Assembly: GCA_031002005.1 (NCBI GenBank) | Contig: CM061921.1 | Span: forward strand, 174,786,935 to 174,850,934 | Length of the DNA stretch: 64,000 nt | Reading direction: 5' to 3' | DNA from: Vandiemenella viatica | Lineage: Eukaryota; Arthropoda; Insecta; Orthoptera; Morabidae | Shown here: one piece after another, positions 34,280-46,263 of the stretch | Position numbering within the stretch: the stretch's first letter is position 1 | Layout: each line of letters starts with the position of its first letter | Notes under the pieces: generated by a model | The model's input: the letters and a program-made list of their open reading frames with translations, nothing else | Told to the model about the DNA's origin: nothing | Database searches by the model: none | Made by a program: the position numbers and the translations under genes

Positions 34280-35985
34280 ACATAAAAAAAGCTAGATGAG
34301 AAGAAATATTTAAGTTAACGGCATTTGTGAAAGTGTATTTAGATGAAAGTGAAGAGTATTTACACCTCACAAAGACTGCAGAAGGAGGAGGAGGAAGAAT
34401 GCGAACGCGAAATCGTTCGAAACGATGTGGACCATAGCTTAAGTTGATATTTATGTCTCGCATTTTGATTCAATTTTAAATGCTTTGCTACACGAACAAA
34501 TAGTGTGAAGAAGTAGAAACTGAGTTTTAAATTTATAGTGACTAGGCTAATTGGTGGGAATATCTTTCTTTGACAAGACGAAAACTAAATCATCGTGAAA
34601 AGAAACTGAAGAGCATGTTTATAAAAAGAAATCAAGTTAAAATGAGGATACATGAGGATACATTGAAAGTAACAGCGCTTTCAAAACTATTTTTGTCGGA
34701 AGAAGTTATTTGGTATGTGTACGGGTGGTACTGTGTGTGAACAAAATATTTCTACAAGTTACTATTTCATATTGTTTTACCAATGTTCCATTATGCCGTG
34801 TGCAGGAGCCTTTAAAATCCTAGGAAAATAATCCGATAAACAATCTTAACACGGTCACGTCTTCCAGAAATAACGTAAAATTAATAACTGTGCCTGAAAA
34901 GTTTCATAGAAAAATCTAAAATCATTTTCAGGAACGTTTATTAAGTGAATCTTTACTGGCGACCAACTAAACAGCAATCTTTAAGTGATCACAGGGCTTT
35001 GATCATCACACCCAAATTATTTAAACACAAAAATAGTGCAAACAAGAAAACTTTTCTTTTATACGACTTTGTTAGCCTAATCACCATTACTAAAAAATAA
35101 ATAAATAAAAAAATAAATAAATAAAAAATAAATAAACCGAAACAAGTTGAACTGTCTTCTCCATCTCACTTTTGATGGGTTTGTGTTGATATTTTATGCA
35201 AGGACTGAGTGATTATGAAAATTTGCGGTGAAAATTCTTTCCACGATTAACTTTTCAGATAAGCTTAGATAACTACCGACAAATTTTTCTACGAATGTGT
35301 TTTCAAGCATCCAGATAACAGTTTTAATTGTTTGAGTCTGCTCCTACAAAATTTCCTACTGCAAATCTGCAAATGATTAATGTCAATCTTTATCAGTTAG
35401 GTATCGTATGTTCGCCTCCTCAAACTTTTGACGTGTTGGCTATTAGAATTAATTCCGAGAGTATATCCCCAACCAGGAATTATTCACAGTTTGAATATTA
35501 CACGTTTTTGTACTGTTTGGAATGTACTCTGATAGCCCATTCCTCCCCAAGTCTTAAGGAATCAAGTATAATCATTTCGAGCTGTCTTCTTGGCATTCGG
35601 CAAAAATGACAACAGAGAAGAAAAGACCTAGACAGCACGAATGCCCAAAATACGTGAAAGTAAACCACGAAACCTGAAAACATGGCACTTTAATTGCAAG
35701 CTATGCTATATCCGGAAAATCGCAACATATTTTTGCCAATATTTTGTATCCCTACAAACACGTTAAGGACAATTCTCTGGAACAAGAACAAAACCGTCTC
35801 CAAAATCTCATGGGAGTAACTAAGATTCACGTGATAAAGGAATTATTTCAGCTGTGGGATTCTGTCTGGAGCCAATAAAATGGTATAAGAGGGCATCCAT
35901 AAATTACGTGAGGATGTAACCGATATGAAAAACGTTTGGAGCAAGTGTTTATTTACCGGTGGCTCTGAGGAAGAGAAAAACATTT
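34280..35985. other. Unassigned sequence with an A-rich run
   Basis: AT-rich. An AAATAAAT-type low-complexity stretch at 35090-35138 may be the tail of a lost retroelement. No coding pattern recognised. Confidence 0.4.
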
Positions 35986-35989
35986 GGTC

Positions 35990-36135
35990 AGGCCGGCCTC
36001 GGAAGCGCGGTGCTAGCGAGCTGGCTTCGCGTTGCAGAGGTCGCCGGTTCGAGTACGGCACAGGGCATAGGTGGTTTTAATTACGTATTGTGTTCGTCCT
36101 GTGTTGTCCTTTCACTTTGGATTATCAACAGCACT
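35990..36135 (+). mobile_element. SINE family 2 (tRNA-derived), plus strand
   Basis: A tRNA-like head with GTGCTAGCGAGCTGG (box A region) and GGTCGCCGGTTCGAGTACGG (box B GGTTCGAGT), followed by a body GGTGGTTTTAA...GTGTTCGTCCTGTGTTG. The same body occurs inverted at 36680-36880. The shared order of head and body is the reason for calling a SINE rather than a tRNA. Confidence 0.68.
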
Positions 36136-36680
36136 AGAAGAATCTGACACAATTGAGGAAAATAAAACACACATGATGCTTGCTGAATGGCTAAAAAGCC
36201 AAATATCATTTAAAAAATAGAAACACTTGTTCAGTAGAGTTGGCTCTAATAAGGTGCGTGAATATGATCATCCGTACTCTTAAGTTGGTTTTCGAATGAC
36301 AAGCACGTACAAATACAGTGACAGATATTTGCCGAAAATAACAGAAACAACTTTATATAAAATATTATTAAAGTTACGTGGTCATAGTTAAGGGACCGAT
36401 GAAAGTGTTCAAAAATAACATTGAACTAATATGCATTAGCCACTAAAAATTTCTGAAAATTACTCCTAGTGGTTTCGACTTGATAATACTCACATTGAAT
36501 CATGTAAATGTTTTACTCGTATTATTTGATCACAAAATTAATTAACATTCCGTAGTGATGCCGCTATTTCTTAAAATTGGAAGTGCACGTTATGGAATTG
36601 ATTTGCCTCCATCTGCTGATTTAAACATTTTATAACCTTCGGTGTCTGCGACCGTTTAGCCTGCTCCAGTTAATATTTAA
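36135..36680. other. Unassigned AT-rich sequence between two SINE copies
   Basis: No feature recognised. Confidence 0.4.
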
Positions 36681-36880
36681 ATGACTATTGTGTCAGGCTT
36701 TGCTGAGATAATGTGGCACACTATAGTGAAGCCAACACATGACGAACACCACGCCCATTTAAAACCACCCATGTGCGAGGATGGTCTGGATTCGGTGACC
36801 CTTACAATACGATGACAGCGTTCTAGCCCCTACACTGCTATGGCCAGCTTAAGGTTGGAAGGCAAGGAGTAATTCTTGAC
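36680..36880 (-). mobile_element. SINE family 2 (tRNA-derived), minus strand
   Basis: The reverse complement reads GTAGGGGCTAGAACGCTGTC, GGGTCACCGAATCC (degenerate box B), then GGGTGGTTTTAAATGGGCG and GTGTTCGTCATGTGTTGG. This matches the copy at 35990 over its tail. More diverged in the head than the plus-strand copy. Confidence 0.65.
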
Positions 36881-37620
36881 AAAAAACTGTAAAGTAGTAT
36901 CAATGTTAGGTGGAAACATGGGTAGATATGACAGGTTTCCTCTACTTCCATTCAGTCACCTTTAAAATCTGGAACCGCTAATTCACCCTGCAGACGGATT
37001 TACTGTTATTAATTATTATTATTATTATTACTATATCTAATGCTACTGCCATCCAGTTAGGCTTACGTTCTAGATATGTTATGGTGAAAACAAAATCAAA
37101 AGTTTATTATTCCGAACCGTTGAAGTGTCTAGAAATAGTAAGAACGGAGACTTTCCCGGCGTATAATTGAAATGAAGTCTTCTCGGGTGTACCGCCGGAT
37201 AGTGTTTTGAAAACACGATATTTCGACGACTAATACTTATCTAGAAATAGTTAATTTATAGTGATTTAGTGAACCATTTGAGTACTTTCGTAAATGCACT
37301 TTCCATAACGCTGTAGCGCTGGAAATTGTGAGAGTCTATTCAAACTCTTATTGGTTTTACAATTTTTTATCCGTGCGTAATTTAGCGATTCTTTTCAGTA
37401 TTCGTCATGTAATTGCGTTTGCTAGCGAACTGTCAACTATTTATTTGTAAAAACATAATACGCAATGGCTATCAAAATTACGAAAAAAGCAGTATTATTC
37501 CTCTATAATCAATCGATTTCGTTATTTCAGTAATTATTATGACTAAAATGTTGATACTCGTGATTATTTTAACTGTAGAACTCCGAACTTTGCCTCTGAG
37601 CGTTTGCGAGTCTCCGGGCT

Positions 37621-37651
<31 letters not shown>

Positions 37652-38981
37652 GTGTTGGGTAAAGTACTGGGTATGAGAGATCTATTTTATTATGAATATA
37701 GTGTACCACCTACCAGTTATGCTGTCCCATGAGGTAGTCGTGTCTAGAAAGAAGCATAATCGAAAGGAAGGGGTCTCGCGATTTCTGTCCCAGACTGTAC
37801 ACGATAAAATTTTCGGGCACCTCGCGGTAGTACTCTGGTATGTACTATGTACCTGTTATATACCTCCGCGAATTCCTCGTTCGAAAATGAGCAGCATGTC
37901 GATGTCTACCAGAAGGTCCAATTCAACATGGGTGCACCTTAACGTGGCCCATCAAGAAAGGCCTTTTATTCATAAACAGATTTTGATATTGGCTTCATGT
38001 AAGGCTCCAGAAAATCTGCCACATTTGAGTCGTATATTCATAATTAGCGTCCAAAATTGCGTAGTACAACAACGAACCATAAGAACTGACTCTGGAGTAA
38101 GTGTGCCCTCGAAGAGCATCGCCCACGAATCATATGCTAAAGAAAAAGGGGCGTAATCCTGGCCGGTGGCTGCTGGAGAACTATGAGAACTGCCCATATC
38201 AAAGTTTTGTAATAAACGAAGAGTACGCGGTGTTTGTACACAAAATCCTTAAATTTTTAGGGTTTTATTTTCGTCGTTGGATAGAGCCACTCGAACAGTA
38301 CGCTACCCACCTCCCGCAATCAATCTCGTGAAAGTCCAAAAAATCTTTGCGTCCAAAATGGTGCAGAGATCTGTCACAATGAAACTTAGTAACGAAGATT
38401 TCATTACCAATGGCAATAGAAAATTTCATTATTGATGGATCCACGACATGTCGCGGGTATTCATGTGGTTATCCCGTCACTCTGCAGTGGATGGAGAGGC
38501 CTGACAATTATGTTTTTTATCCAGACCAAGAACGTTAATGGAATAATCTGTATTCTGTCTCTAAAATTCGGATATTCTGAATGTTTTATTGGACATTCAA
38601 GATTAGTAACATATAACAAGCATACTCAAACAGCCGTTTAGATTTCACTAACTCTAAGTTTTTTAGGCGCTTTTACCGGAGACGAAAGAATAGTCAGCAG
38701 AAAGCAAAGCTAATCATCGCTTTGTATACTGACTGAAGCCTTTCTATAGATGTCGGGTTGCAGAGCAATATATTAAGACCATTATAGAGCGTTTTGAATT
38801 TATAAATGCTAATGGGAAATGTCGTGGGAGATAATTCTATCGAGACTCTCCCTTTCTTGAAACAAATTAAATTTTTTACAAGATTCCGTTCTGTATAAAC
38901 CTGCACAAATATGTAGATAGTCGATCACTTTCGTCCAGACTCCGACCGTGCGATGCTTGTCATTACTTGTATTGTATATAC
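36880..38981. other. Unassigned sequence with T-run and hairpin block
   Basis: Contains a 29-base T run (37623-37651), an ATT repeat near 37010-37040 and a GC-rich structured block at about 37150-37235. Open frames at 37692-38156 (plus) and 37970-38197 (minus) overlap on opposite strands and show no known domain. Confidence 0.4.
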
Positions 38982-38986
38982 CTACC

Positions 38987-39430
38987 TGAAGTGAACTACA
39001 CTTAACGGTTCCTTGAAGTTTATTACTCGGTACACAATACAACAGGTAAACCATAAACAAATGTGGGTACAGTTATCAGAAGACCGTCGAGAATTTCAGC
39101 CTGGTCCTGATCCGGGGTAGAGTGACGGCTTCTACTTCTCGCGAACTTCCGGTGGTCTTCTGTAGTTGACGCTGGTTCAGCGGTCAGGCTGGAACTGGCG
39201 GTGGAGCGGCCGGCTACGCTTATATAGGCGGCCTGGCGCAGGAATTCCGTTGTGTGGTAGTACGGCGACCTCTGTAAGAAATAGTCCCACTTAGCTTCTA
39301 GATGATTCTATTGTTTTCCTGGTTTGTTTTGATGCCTCTGCGCCTGTTTGGAGTCGTATATGTATCCCGGCGTGCAGGCGCGTTGTGTGTGAGGTCTGCC
39401 TGGCAGGGGCCTTTACTGGCAGACTGAACA
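38987..39430 (-). repeat. Gypsy 3' LTR
   Basis: 444 bp, on the minus strand starting TGTTCAGTCTGCC and ending GTTCACTTCA. It contains a CCTATATAAGC TATA-like box and an AATAAA signal near its end. Compared with the 5' LTR it lacks single bases at six or more sites and has a 9-bp insertion near 39332. Confidence 0.95.
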
Positions 39431-42400
39431 TACCTCCCTCCCGGGGGGGGGGGGGGGAAGCGATGTCTGCGACGTCTGCGAGGTCGTCTGCCGCGGCGCC
39501 CTGGAGCAGACTATGAAGGCTACCTCCAGGGGAGTACGGAGCTGTTCCCCTGGCGATGCGTGCCGACCTGCGTCGTGGTGCAGGTTGTGGTGGAGGTACT
39601 TGTGGAGCTAACGGCATCGGTTCGTCGGCGTCGATGGCCGGGGGCTGTACGGGGGGCGCTGAAGATGGTCCCCGCAGGTGGTCGAGAGGCTGCGGCTGAA
39701 GGGTGTCGGAGCGACCGACAGGTTGTGGCGTCGTTGGTGGCGCTGTAACTGTCCCTGAGCAACGGTTAGACGGCAGGAGTGGTGGAGGTGGCAGGGAAGG
39801 AGAGGAAGAAGTGGATGGCCGTGCCGTGGTGGAAGAGGACGGTGCCGTGGGGTAGCGGGGACGTAGTTGGTTTCGATGGCGTCGCACTATCCGGCCATCC
39901 AGGCTGACGTCGAACAGTTGGCGGCCCCGGGGCCGCTGGATGACCCCCGGAAGCCAACCGGCCCGGGAGCCAAACCCGCGGGCCCAGACTAGGGAGCCCG
40001 GGGTGAAACGGAATGGGCCCGAAGGTACCTGTACTTTGGGCGGGGGTAAGAGGAGATGGAGGAGAGTGCGAGGTTGGCGGCCATGCAGCAATTCCGCCGG
40101 GCTTTTGGCCCCCACTGGAGTGGTTCGATAGGAACTGAGGAAGAGTGTCAATGCCTCTTCGAGTTTGTGACTTGTGGTGTATTTGGTCATTTGGGTTTTG
40201 AATGTTCTGACTAGCCGTTCCGCCTCCCCGTTAGATTGGGGGTGGAAGGGCGGGGTGAGGAGGTGTTGGATATTGTTGGCGGTACAGAAGGATAGGAATT
40301 CCCGACTTCGAAATTGCGGTCCGTTATCTGTGACGATAGCGTATGGTAATCCTTCGATGGAAAAGATCTTCGTGAGGGCTGAAATGGTGACCTCTGTGGT
40401 GATTGTGGAGCAACGGACGACATATGGGAAGTGGGAAAAGGCATCCGTCACTAGGAGCCACTGGTGGCCTAGGAATGGGCCAGCGAAGTCGAGGTGAATG
40501 CGTTCCCAGGGTCCGGACGGTGCCGGCCAGGAAAGGAACTTTTGAGGGGGGCGGGGCAGTTGTTGGGCACAGATGGTACAGCGCCGCACCATCTTCCGTG
40601 ACATCCGTGGTAAGGCCGATCCAGAATACATGGCGTCTGGCAAGGGATTTGGTGCGGGCAATTCCCCAGTGTCCTTGGTGGAGAGTTTGGAGGATTGTCG
40701 GTTGTAGGGATCTCGGAACGACGACCCTCGGGGTGGAATTTGGTTCTGTGCGGAGGAGCACTCCCTCTACTACTGAGAGCTGGTGGCGGATGGAGTAGTA
40801 GAACTTGAGGTCTTGATGATGGCGTGGAGGGGAACGTGTTTGCCACCCGTGTTGGATGTGGTGTCGGATGACACGGAGGAGGGGGTCCTCCCCTGTGGCT
40901 GCCGCGACTTTTGAGGCCGTGACTGGAAATGTCTTCAGTGCTTCTTGTATGTCATCGTCGATCTGGAACACCAGAAGTTCCGACTTGTCGAAGGCAAGGT
41001 CTGGTCCCTGCGGTAGTCTGGATAAGGCGTCTGCATTGGCATGCCTGGAGGTGGTACGGAAATGCATGGTATATCTGAACTGGGACAGGAATAGTGCCCA
41101 ACGCTGGATGCGGTGGGATGTTTTGGTAGGCAGACGTGTGGACGGATCAAATAGTGATAGGAGTGGCTTGTGGTCGGTAATGAGATGAAAAGAAATCCCA
41201 TATAAAAGGGAATAGAATTTGGAGCAGGCAAAAACAATAGCTAGCGCCTCTTTCTCGATTTGAGAATATTTAAGCTGAGCAGCCGATAGGGCTTTGGAGA
41301 TGTAAGCTACGGGGCGTTCCGTGCCATCTGGTAATTTATGAGACAGAACTGCCCCCACACCGTAATCGGATGCATCTGTGGCAAGTATCAAGGGGAGGTT
41401 TGGAGTGTATGGCATGAGGCATGCTGCGGACTTGAGCTGCTGTTTAAGGGTGTGGAATGCGGTCTCGCAAGCTGGGGTCCAACGGAACGGGACATTCTTG
41501 CGACAGAGGTGGTACAGGGGTGCTGCCACTTGTGCTGCTGAGGGTATAAATTTTCTGTAGTATGAAATCTTGCCTAAAAAAGATTTCAACTGATGTAGAT
41601 CCTGAGGCCGAGGTAAGTTGGAAATAGCGTCCACATAGGAAAATGCTGGGGAAATGCCTTCCTGAGCGATGATGTGACCCAGGTAGGAAATGGATTGTTG
41701 AAAAAATTGACACTTGGAAAGGTTGCATTTCAATCCTGCTGCACGGAGGCGGAGGAAGAGTAGGCGGAGGTTGGTCATGTGTTCGGCAGCGGAGGGTCCC
41801 GTGACGACTATGTCGTCGAGATAGTTGATGCATCCCGGAATATCCTGGAGAAGTTGTTCGAGATACCGTTGAAAAATCGCTGGAGCACTGGCCAAGCCGA
41901 ACATGAGCCGGTTGAGTTGGAAGAGGCCAGAGGGAGTGTTGATGACTGTGTATTGTCGGGACTGGATATCCAAAGGGATTTGAAGGTATGCTTCTGCCAG
42001 GTCAATTTTTGTAAAGTAGGTACCTCCTGCTAGTTTACGGAAGAGGTCGTCCGGTCTCGGAAGTGGATAGTCGTCTACCAGCAGATGCGGGTTGACGGTG
42101 GTCTTAAAGTCACCACAGAGACGTAAGCGGCGTCCTGGCTTCTGAACTATGACCAACGGCGTGGCCCAGGGGCTGAACCGCACCGGCTGGAGGATCCCTT
42201 CGTCTTGGAGACGTTGAAGTTCTTCCTGAAGTGGTTGTTGAAGCGCTACGGGTACCTGGCGTGCCCGGAAGTATCGAGGCCGTACGTCCGGCCGGAGTTG
42301 GAGTGATGCTTCGAAGTCCTTTGCACAGCCGACGCCTGGTGAGAACAGGTCCTGAAACTCGGTGCAAAGGGCGTCCACTTCAGGAAAAGGAACATGCTGA

Positions 42401-42769
42401 GATACGAGGTGTATGTTATCCTCAATTGAAAATCCGAATAAGCGGAAAGCGTCCAGTCCAAATAAGTCTGCTGTGAGAGAACTGTTAACTACTAAAAAGG
42501 GGACTGAACGATGTACAGACTTATACATGACGTTTGCTGTGAATTGTCCCAGGAGTGCTATTTCCTGTTTGTTGTATGTCAGGAGGCGCTTGGGGGCCGG
42601 CGAGAGGGGGGGCGAGCCAATTTGCACATAAGTAGTATAATTAAGCAATGAGACTGCTGCTCCTGTGTCGACTTGTAGGCGCAGAGGCTTGCCATTGACC
42701 GTAACGTCAATAAAAAGTTTGGATGCTGTGGAAGTGTCTACCTGATTGATATCCATAGGTGCGCCGCTC
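39291..42769 (-). pseudogene. Gypsy pol: protease, RT, RNase H, integrase (one frameshift)
   Basis: Open without stops from 43533 to about 40590, then continuing in another frame to 39291. Protease: LQVDTGAAVSLLN (about 42670). RT: YPLPRPDDLFRKLAGG, KIDLAEAYLQIPLD, NRLMFGLASAPAIFQRYL and the catalytic YLDDIVV (about 41815). RNase H: LATDASDYGVGAVLSH (about 41365), EKEALAIVFACSKF, LITDHKPLLSLF and SRHANADALSRLP. Integrase: HQGHWGIARTKSL and CTICAQQ (zinc region), HLDFAGPF, VTDNGPQFRSREF and HPQSNGEAERLVRTFK (Asp, Asp, Glu triad), then a Pro-rich C-terminus after an SH3-like end. The shift near 40590 falls in the integrase zinc region. All catalytic residues I can check are present. The 3' end of the frame overlaps the 3' LTR. 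Confidence 0.93.
39443..39459. repeat. G homopolymer next to polypurine tract
   Basis: About 17 consecutive G on the plus strand within the pol C-terminus (Pro-rich, PPPPR on the minus strand). The length of such a run is unreliable in most assemblies. Confidence 0.8.
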
Positions 42770-43796
42770 AACCTGTCTTGGTAAGACCCTGGGCGGCGAG
42801 AGCCGGGATTGGCATTGGTGGTGTTGGTGCGGCAGACGGACGCCAGGTGTCCTTCCTTGCCGCAACGTGAGCATTCAGCCCAACGATCCGGACAATTTTC
42901 CCTCTCATGTGCTGAATAACAGGCGGGGCAGGAGGGTAGGCGGAGCGGGCTGCGGCGTCGGCGCTGCGGGATCCGCTGCTGCTGCCGAGACTTGGTGCCC
43001 CTGCCGGAACGGGCCGGTTCGATGTCCTTCTGAGGAAGCGGTCCCCGGTTGTGGTGTCGGGAGGAGCGCGACTGGGAGCTCTGGATGGCGGCGACGTCCT
43101 GTGTGTCCTCTACGTCGGTTCGGATTGCGGCCACATCCGCCCAGGACTCCAGGCGGCGATCTGCGGCCGTAGATATTTCGAATTTGTAGGCAAGTTCGAT
43201 GACCTGCTCCAGGGATGGGTCCTCTAACTTGAGGGCGTCATGCCGGAGTGCGGCATCTGGTGCAGCCTGTATGATGTGATCACGCACCATGTCGTCGGCG
43301 TAGGATTCGTGGGAACAACGAGTTTGAAACTTACATTTTCTGCTAAGGCCTTGGAGTTCGGCCGCCCACTGGCGATACGTCTGATCGGGCTTCTTCCGGC
43401 ATTGATAGAATTCGACGCGGGCCGCGACGACATGGTACCGGCGTCTGTAGTATGCATTCAGTGTCGTACAGATGGTCGTGAAGGTGAGGGTGTCGGGGTC
43501 TTGTGGCTGAAGTTTGGTGAGCAAGACATACATCTTCGATTGGTTCCAGGAAAGGAAATATGCACGCTTGGTCTTCTTCTTTGGTTATGTGATGAATTGC
43601 GAAGTGTTGTCTTATGCGCTTCTCGTAGGTCTCCCATTCCTTCGACGTCGTCGTTGAATGCTGGGAACGGAGGCGGGGCCGTGGGTTGGCGGAGATTCCT
43701 GACTTCCGCAATCAGTTGTCTCTGAGATTCGAAGAACTGATGTAGAAGTCCTTGGAGGAACTGTTGCCATTCCGTAGGTGCTGCTGGCGTAGCCAT
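42770..43796 (-). pseudogene. Gypsy gag (capsid and nucleocapsid), two frameshifts
   Basis: Starts at ATG 43796 (MATPAAPTEWQQFLQGL). The frame shifts near 43640 into a stretch with WETYEKRIRQHFAIHH and again near 43520 into the long pol frame (open from 43533). The capsid-like part has KLQPQDPDTLTFTTI, YRRRYHVVAARVEFYQC and YRQWAAELQGLSRKC. The nucleocapsid has one CCHC knuckle, CSRCGKEGHLASVC (about 42830-42875), after a basic region (RRRRSPLR). Both shifts go the same way by one base, and the LTR on the other side shows similar one-base changes, so sequencing error is a real alternative to decay. Gag packages the genome RNA into particles. Confidence 0.88.
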
Positions 43797-43814
43797 GATG
43801 GTCGAGAGTTCTTA

Positions 43815-43832
43815 TCCCAACCTTGTCGCCAC
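43815..43832 (-). other. Gypsy primer-binding site
   Basis: TGGCGACAAGGTTGGGAT lies directly next to the 5' LTR. It is complementary to a tRNA 3' end ending in CGCCA. From what I know of insect tRNAs the best fit is a serine tRNA acceptor (TGGCGACGAGGGTGGGAT type, two mismatches); that assignment is inference. Confidence 0.75.
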
Positions 43833-44273
43833 TGAAGTGAACTACACTTAACTGGTTCCTTGAAGGTTTATTACTATGTACACAATACAACATGGTAAAC
43901 CATAAACAAATGTGGGTACAGTTATCAGAATGACCGTCGAGAATTTCAGCCTGGTCCTGATCCGGGGTAGAGATGACGGCTTCTACTTCTCGCGAACTTC
44001 CGGTGGTCTTCTGTAGTTGAAGCTGGTTCCGCGGTCAGGCCGGAACTGGCGGTGGAGCGGCCGGCTACGCTTATATAGGCGGCCTGGCGCAGGAATTCCG
44101 TTGTGTGGTAGTACGGCGACCTCTGTAAGAAATAGTCCCACTTAGCTTCTAGATGATTCTATTTGTTTTCCTGGTTTGTTTTGCGCCTGTTTGGAGTCGT
44201 ATATGTATCCCGGCGTGCAGGCGCGTTGTGTGTGAGGTCTGCCTGGCAGGGGCCTTTACTGGCAGACTGAACA
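43833..44273 (-). repeat. Gypsy 5' LTR
   Basis: 441 bp with the same TG...CA ends. The TATA-like CCTATATAAGC lies at about 44068-44080 (minus strand) and would drive the genomic transcript; AATAAA is at about 43873. The primer-binding site follows directly at 43832. Confidence 0.95.
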
Positions 44274-44570
44274 CTACCTATAGCTGTATCTTACTCAGGA
44301 CGTAAAAATAGCTATCAATTTATTTATTTTAACTTTCATTATAATAAAAATAGGTCACAATTACTTTATATCTACATTTCGCGGACCTCCCGAAGTTATC
44401 CACGCACCCCTAAATTAAGTTTTAATTTGCCGAGAACACCTCAGCAGCCACGAGGATCCTTGGTCTAGACCAGGGTTTCCCAAAGTGTACGCCGCGGCGC
44501 CCCAGGGATCCGTGAAGAGTAAGCAAGTGCGCCGCAACGCTCTGCTAGCGCCTTTCAAGGTGGTAAAAGA

Positions 44571-46263
44571 GTGGTGCAAATACCTTACACCATTACAGAA
44601 GAGCTTATTCTCCCAGCTGCTCTTGACATGGTGAAAGAGTCGGCGGGAAAACTAATTTCAAAGTTACCTCTATCTAATAACACTATTATTCAAAGGATCC
44701 ATCATATAACTGATGAACTCAATGATCAATTAATAGAGAAAAAAAGGCAAGGAATTTGGATTGCAGCTTGATGAGGTCACTGACAATAATAAAAATTAAT
44801 ATAATGCTCTCGGGTAACTAGTCGAGTTAACCAACTGTTTTCACCTGACATTTTGACGATCAAATACACTGTCGCCATCTTCACCAGACTTCGCTCAACA
44901 AAAGTAACTGCCCTCGCACAGCTAACAGAAATGCAGTACCAGAAGATGGTGACACTGAATTTGATCGCCGAAATATCGTGTGAAAACACTTCGTTAATTC
45001 GGTTAGTTACCCGAGAGCATTATATTAATTCTCAGCGCTGAGAAAAACTTCGTTCTTATATAATTAATAAAGATGCTCGCCTTATTTGTTATGTAGGCCT
45101 ACACTTTTTGGATGATAATATTGTATTATCGTTAAAAACCTTCTGTTCTGCGAAGATGATATTGAAAGCGCAAAGGCTCAAAACTTGTTTGAGATGCTTG
45201 GCAGTTTATACCACAAAATTTGGGTAAGTGCATAGGTATTCGATCCATATCTGGACTATGGTGTAATACAGGTACTTAATCGCAGCAAAGAACCGAACGT
45301 TATGTGGACTCATTTCATCATTCTTAGGGAAACACTTGCATCAAACTTGACGAGTTGTCAATTGAACTTGGAATTAGAACGTGTAATACACACAGTAAAC
45401 TGTGTAAAAACCAGGACACTGAAAGCCTGATTGTTCCAAAAATTATGCATTGACATGGGAGTGAACACAGGGCCTTGCTATACTAATGAAGATCACGATG
45501 GCTTTCAAGTAGAAACGTCTTATCCCATGTATTCGAGTTACGTTAAGAAATTCACACTTCTCTGCAAAAAGTAGATCAGGCAAACTCAAGGTATTTGGCC
45601 GAACCAAACTTTTTGCTAAGACTAGTATATTTGAGCGATATATACGACAAACTATATACTCTCTATACGGCAATAACATGCACATCTTGAAACGTTTGGA
45701 GAAGATTGCGGTGTTTAAAAAAAAGCTGCAGTTGTAGGAAAGAAAAATTAATGAGGATGGTCTTGAAGATTGTTTCCCTAAATTGCACAAATACGCAGTC
45801 TCTAATGCGATCGTAGTTTTGCAAGACGTGTTGTCCCTTTTCACGGAACTTTCAAAGTGAACTGAAAAGTTCGCAAAATACTTTGCGGAAGATACTGTCG
45901 AAAATTTGTGTGGATACATGCTCAAGATCCGCCACAATTTATTTCGCAAGAGGAAGAAAATCTCATGAAACTCCCTTGTGATAACAGTCTTAAAATAAAA
46001 TTTCATTGTTCGGATTTGGTGGAGTTTCTAATAAAGTTAAAAAATGAATATCCAACTCAAGTTCAAAATCTTTAAGAATTCATTCCTTTTGAAACATCCT
46101 TTTTATGCGAAGCCAGATTTTCATCTGCATCTGTAATAAAAAGCAAATATCGCTCAGAAATCTATATGGAGCAAGAAATAAGGGTAACAGTCTTATCCCG
46201 CGATTTGGAAGAGAAAAAAATGTGCAGATCAGTAATCTCACACGTCACATTGACTAAGTTGTG
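44571..46263 (+). pseudogene. hAT transposase of the ZBED5/FAM200 type, fragments
   Basis: Pieces in several frames. 44580-44790: IPYTITEELILPAALDMVKE, LSNNTIIQRIHHITDELNDQ and FGLQLDEVTDNN (first catalytic Asp of the RNase H-like fold). 45085-45180: ICYVGLHFLDDNIV. 45320-45460: VIHTVNCVKTRTLKA, FQKLCIDMGVN. 46075-46200: TSFLCEARFSSASVIKSKYR, the C-terminal dimerisation block. Central parts, including most of the Trp and Cys/His insertion domain, are missing or unreadable. It lacks an N-terminal zinc finger. Inactive. Confidence 0.82.
44796..45028. mobile_element. Foldback MITE nested in the hAT element
   Basis: Two arms of about 88 bp (44796-44885 and 44939-45028) are inverted copies. The outer 25 bases are a perfect match beginning TTAATATAATGCTCTCGGG; the inner parts are about 80 percent identical. 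The spacer is about 53 bp and the element is non-coding. It interrupts the hAT transposase right after its DEVTDNN motif. The target duplication cannot be separated from the palindrome ends (TTAA or ATTAAT possible). Confidence 0.87.

Larger units (their letters stand above)
38987..44273 (-). mobile_element. Ty3/gypsy LTR retrotransposon, nearly intact
   Basis: Two LTRs (38987-39430 and 43833-44273) flank gag-pol on the minus strand. The 5-bp target duplication CTACC is perfect (38982-38986 and 44274-44278). Beside the 5' LTR (right side) is a primer-binding site starting TGGCGACAAGGTTGGGAT (43832 downward). Beside the 3' LTR is the polypurine tract GGGAGGGAGGTA (39442-39431 on the minus strand). 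Domain order gag, protease, RT, RNase H, integrase defines Ty3/gypsy; no env-like frame is present. The element is much more GC-rich than its surroundings. LTR similarity is about 97 percent, mostly reduced by one-base indels, so the insertion is young. Confidence 0.96.

Noticed and set aside
37692..38197. Overlapping open frames on both strands (154 and 75 codons)
   Set aside because: No recognisable domain, opposite-strand overlap and no splice context; likely chance.
39520..43893. Many plus-strand and alternate-frame open stretches inside the gypsy element
   Set aside because: Shadows of the real gag-pol frames in GC-rich sequence.
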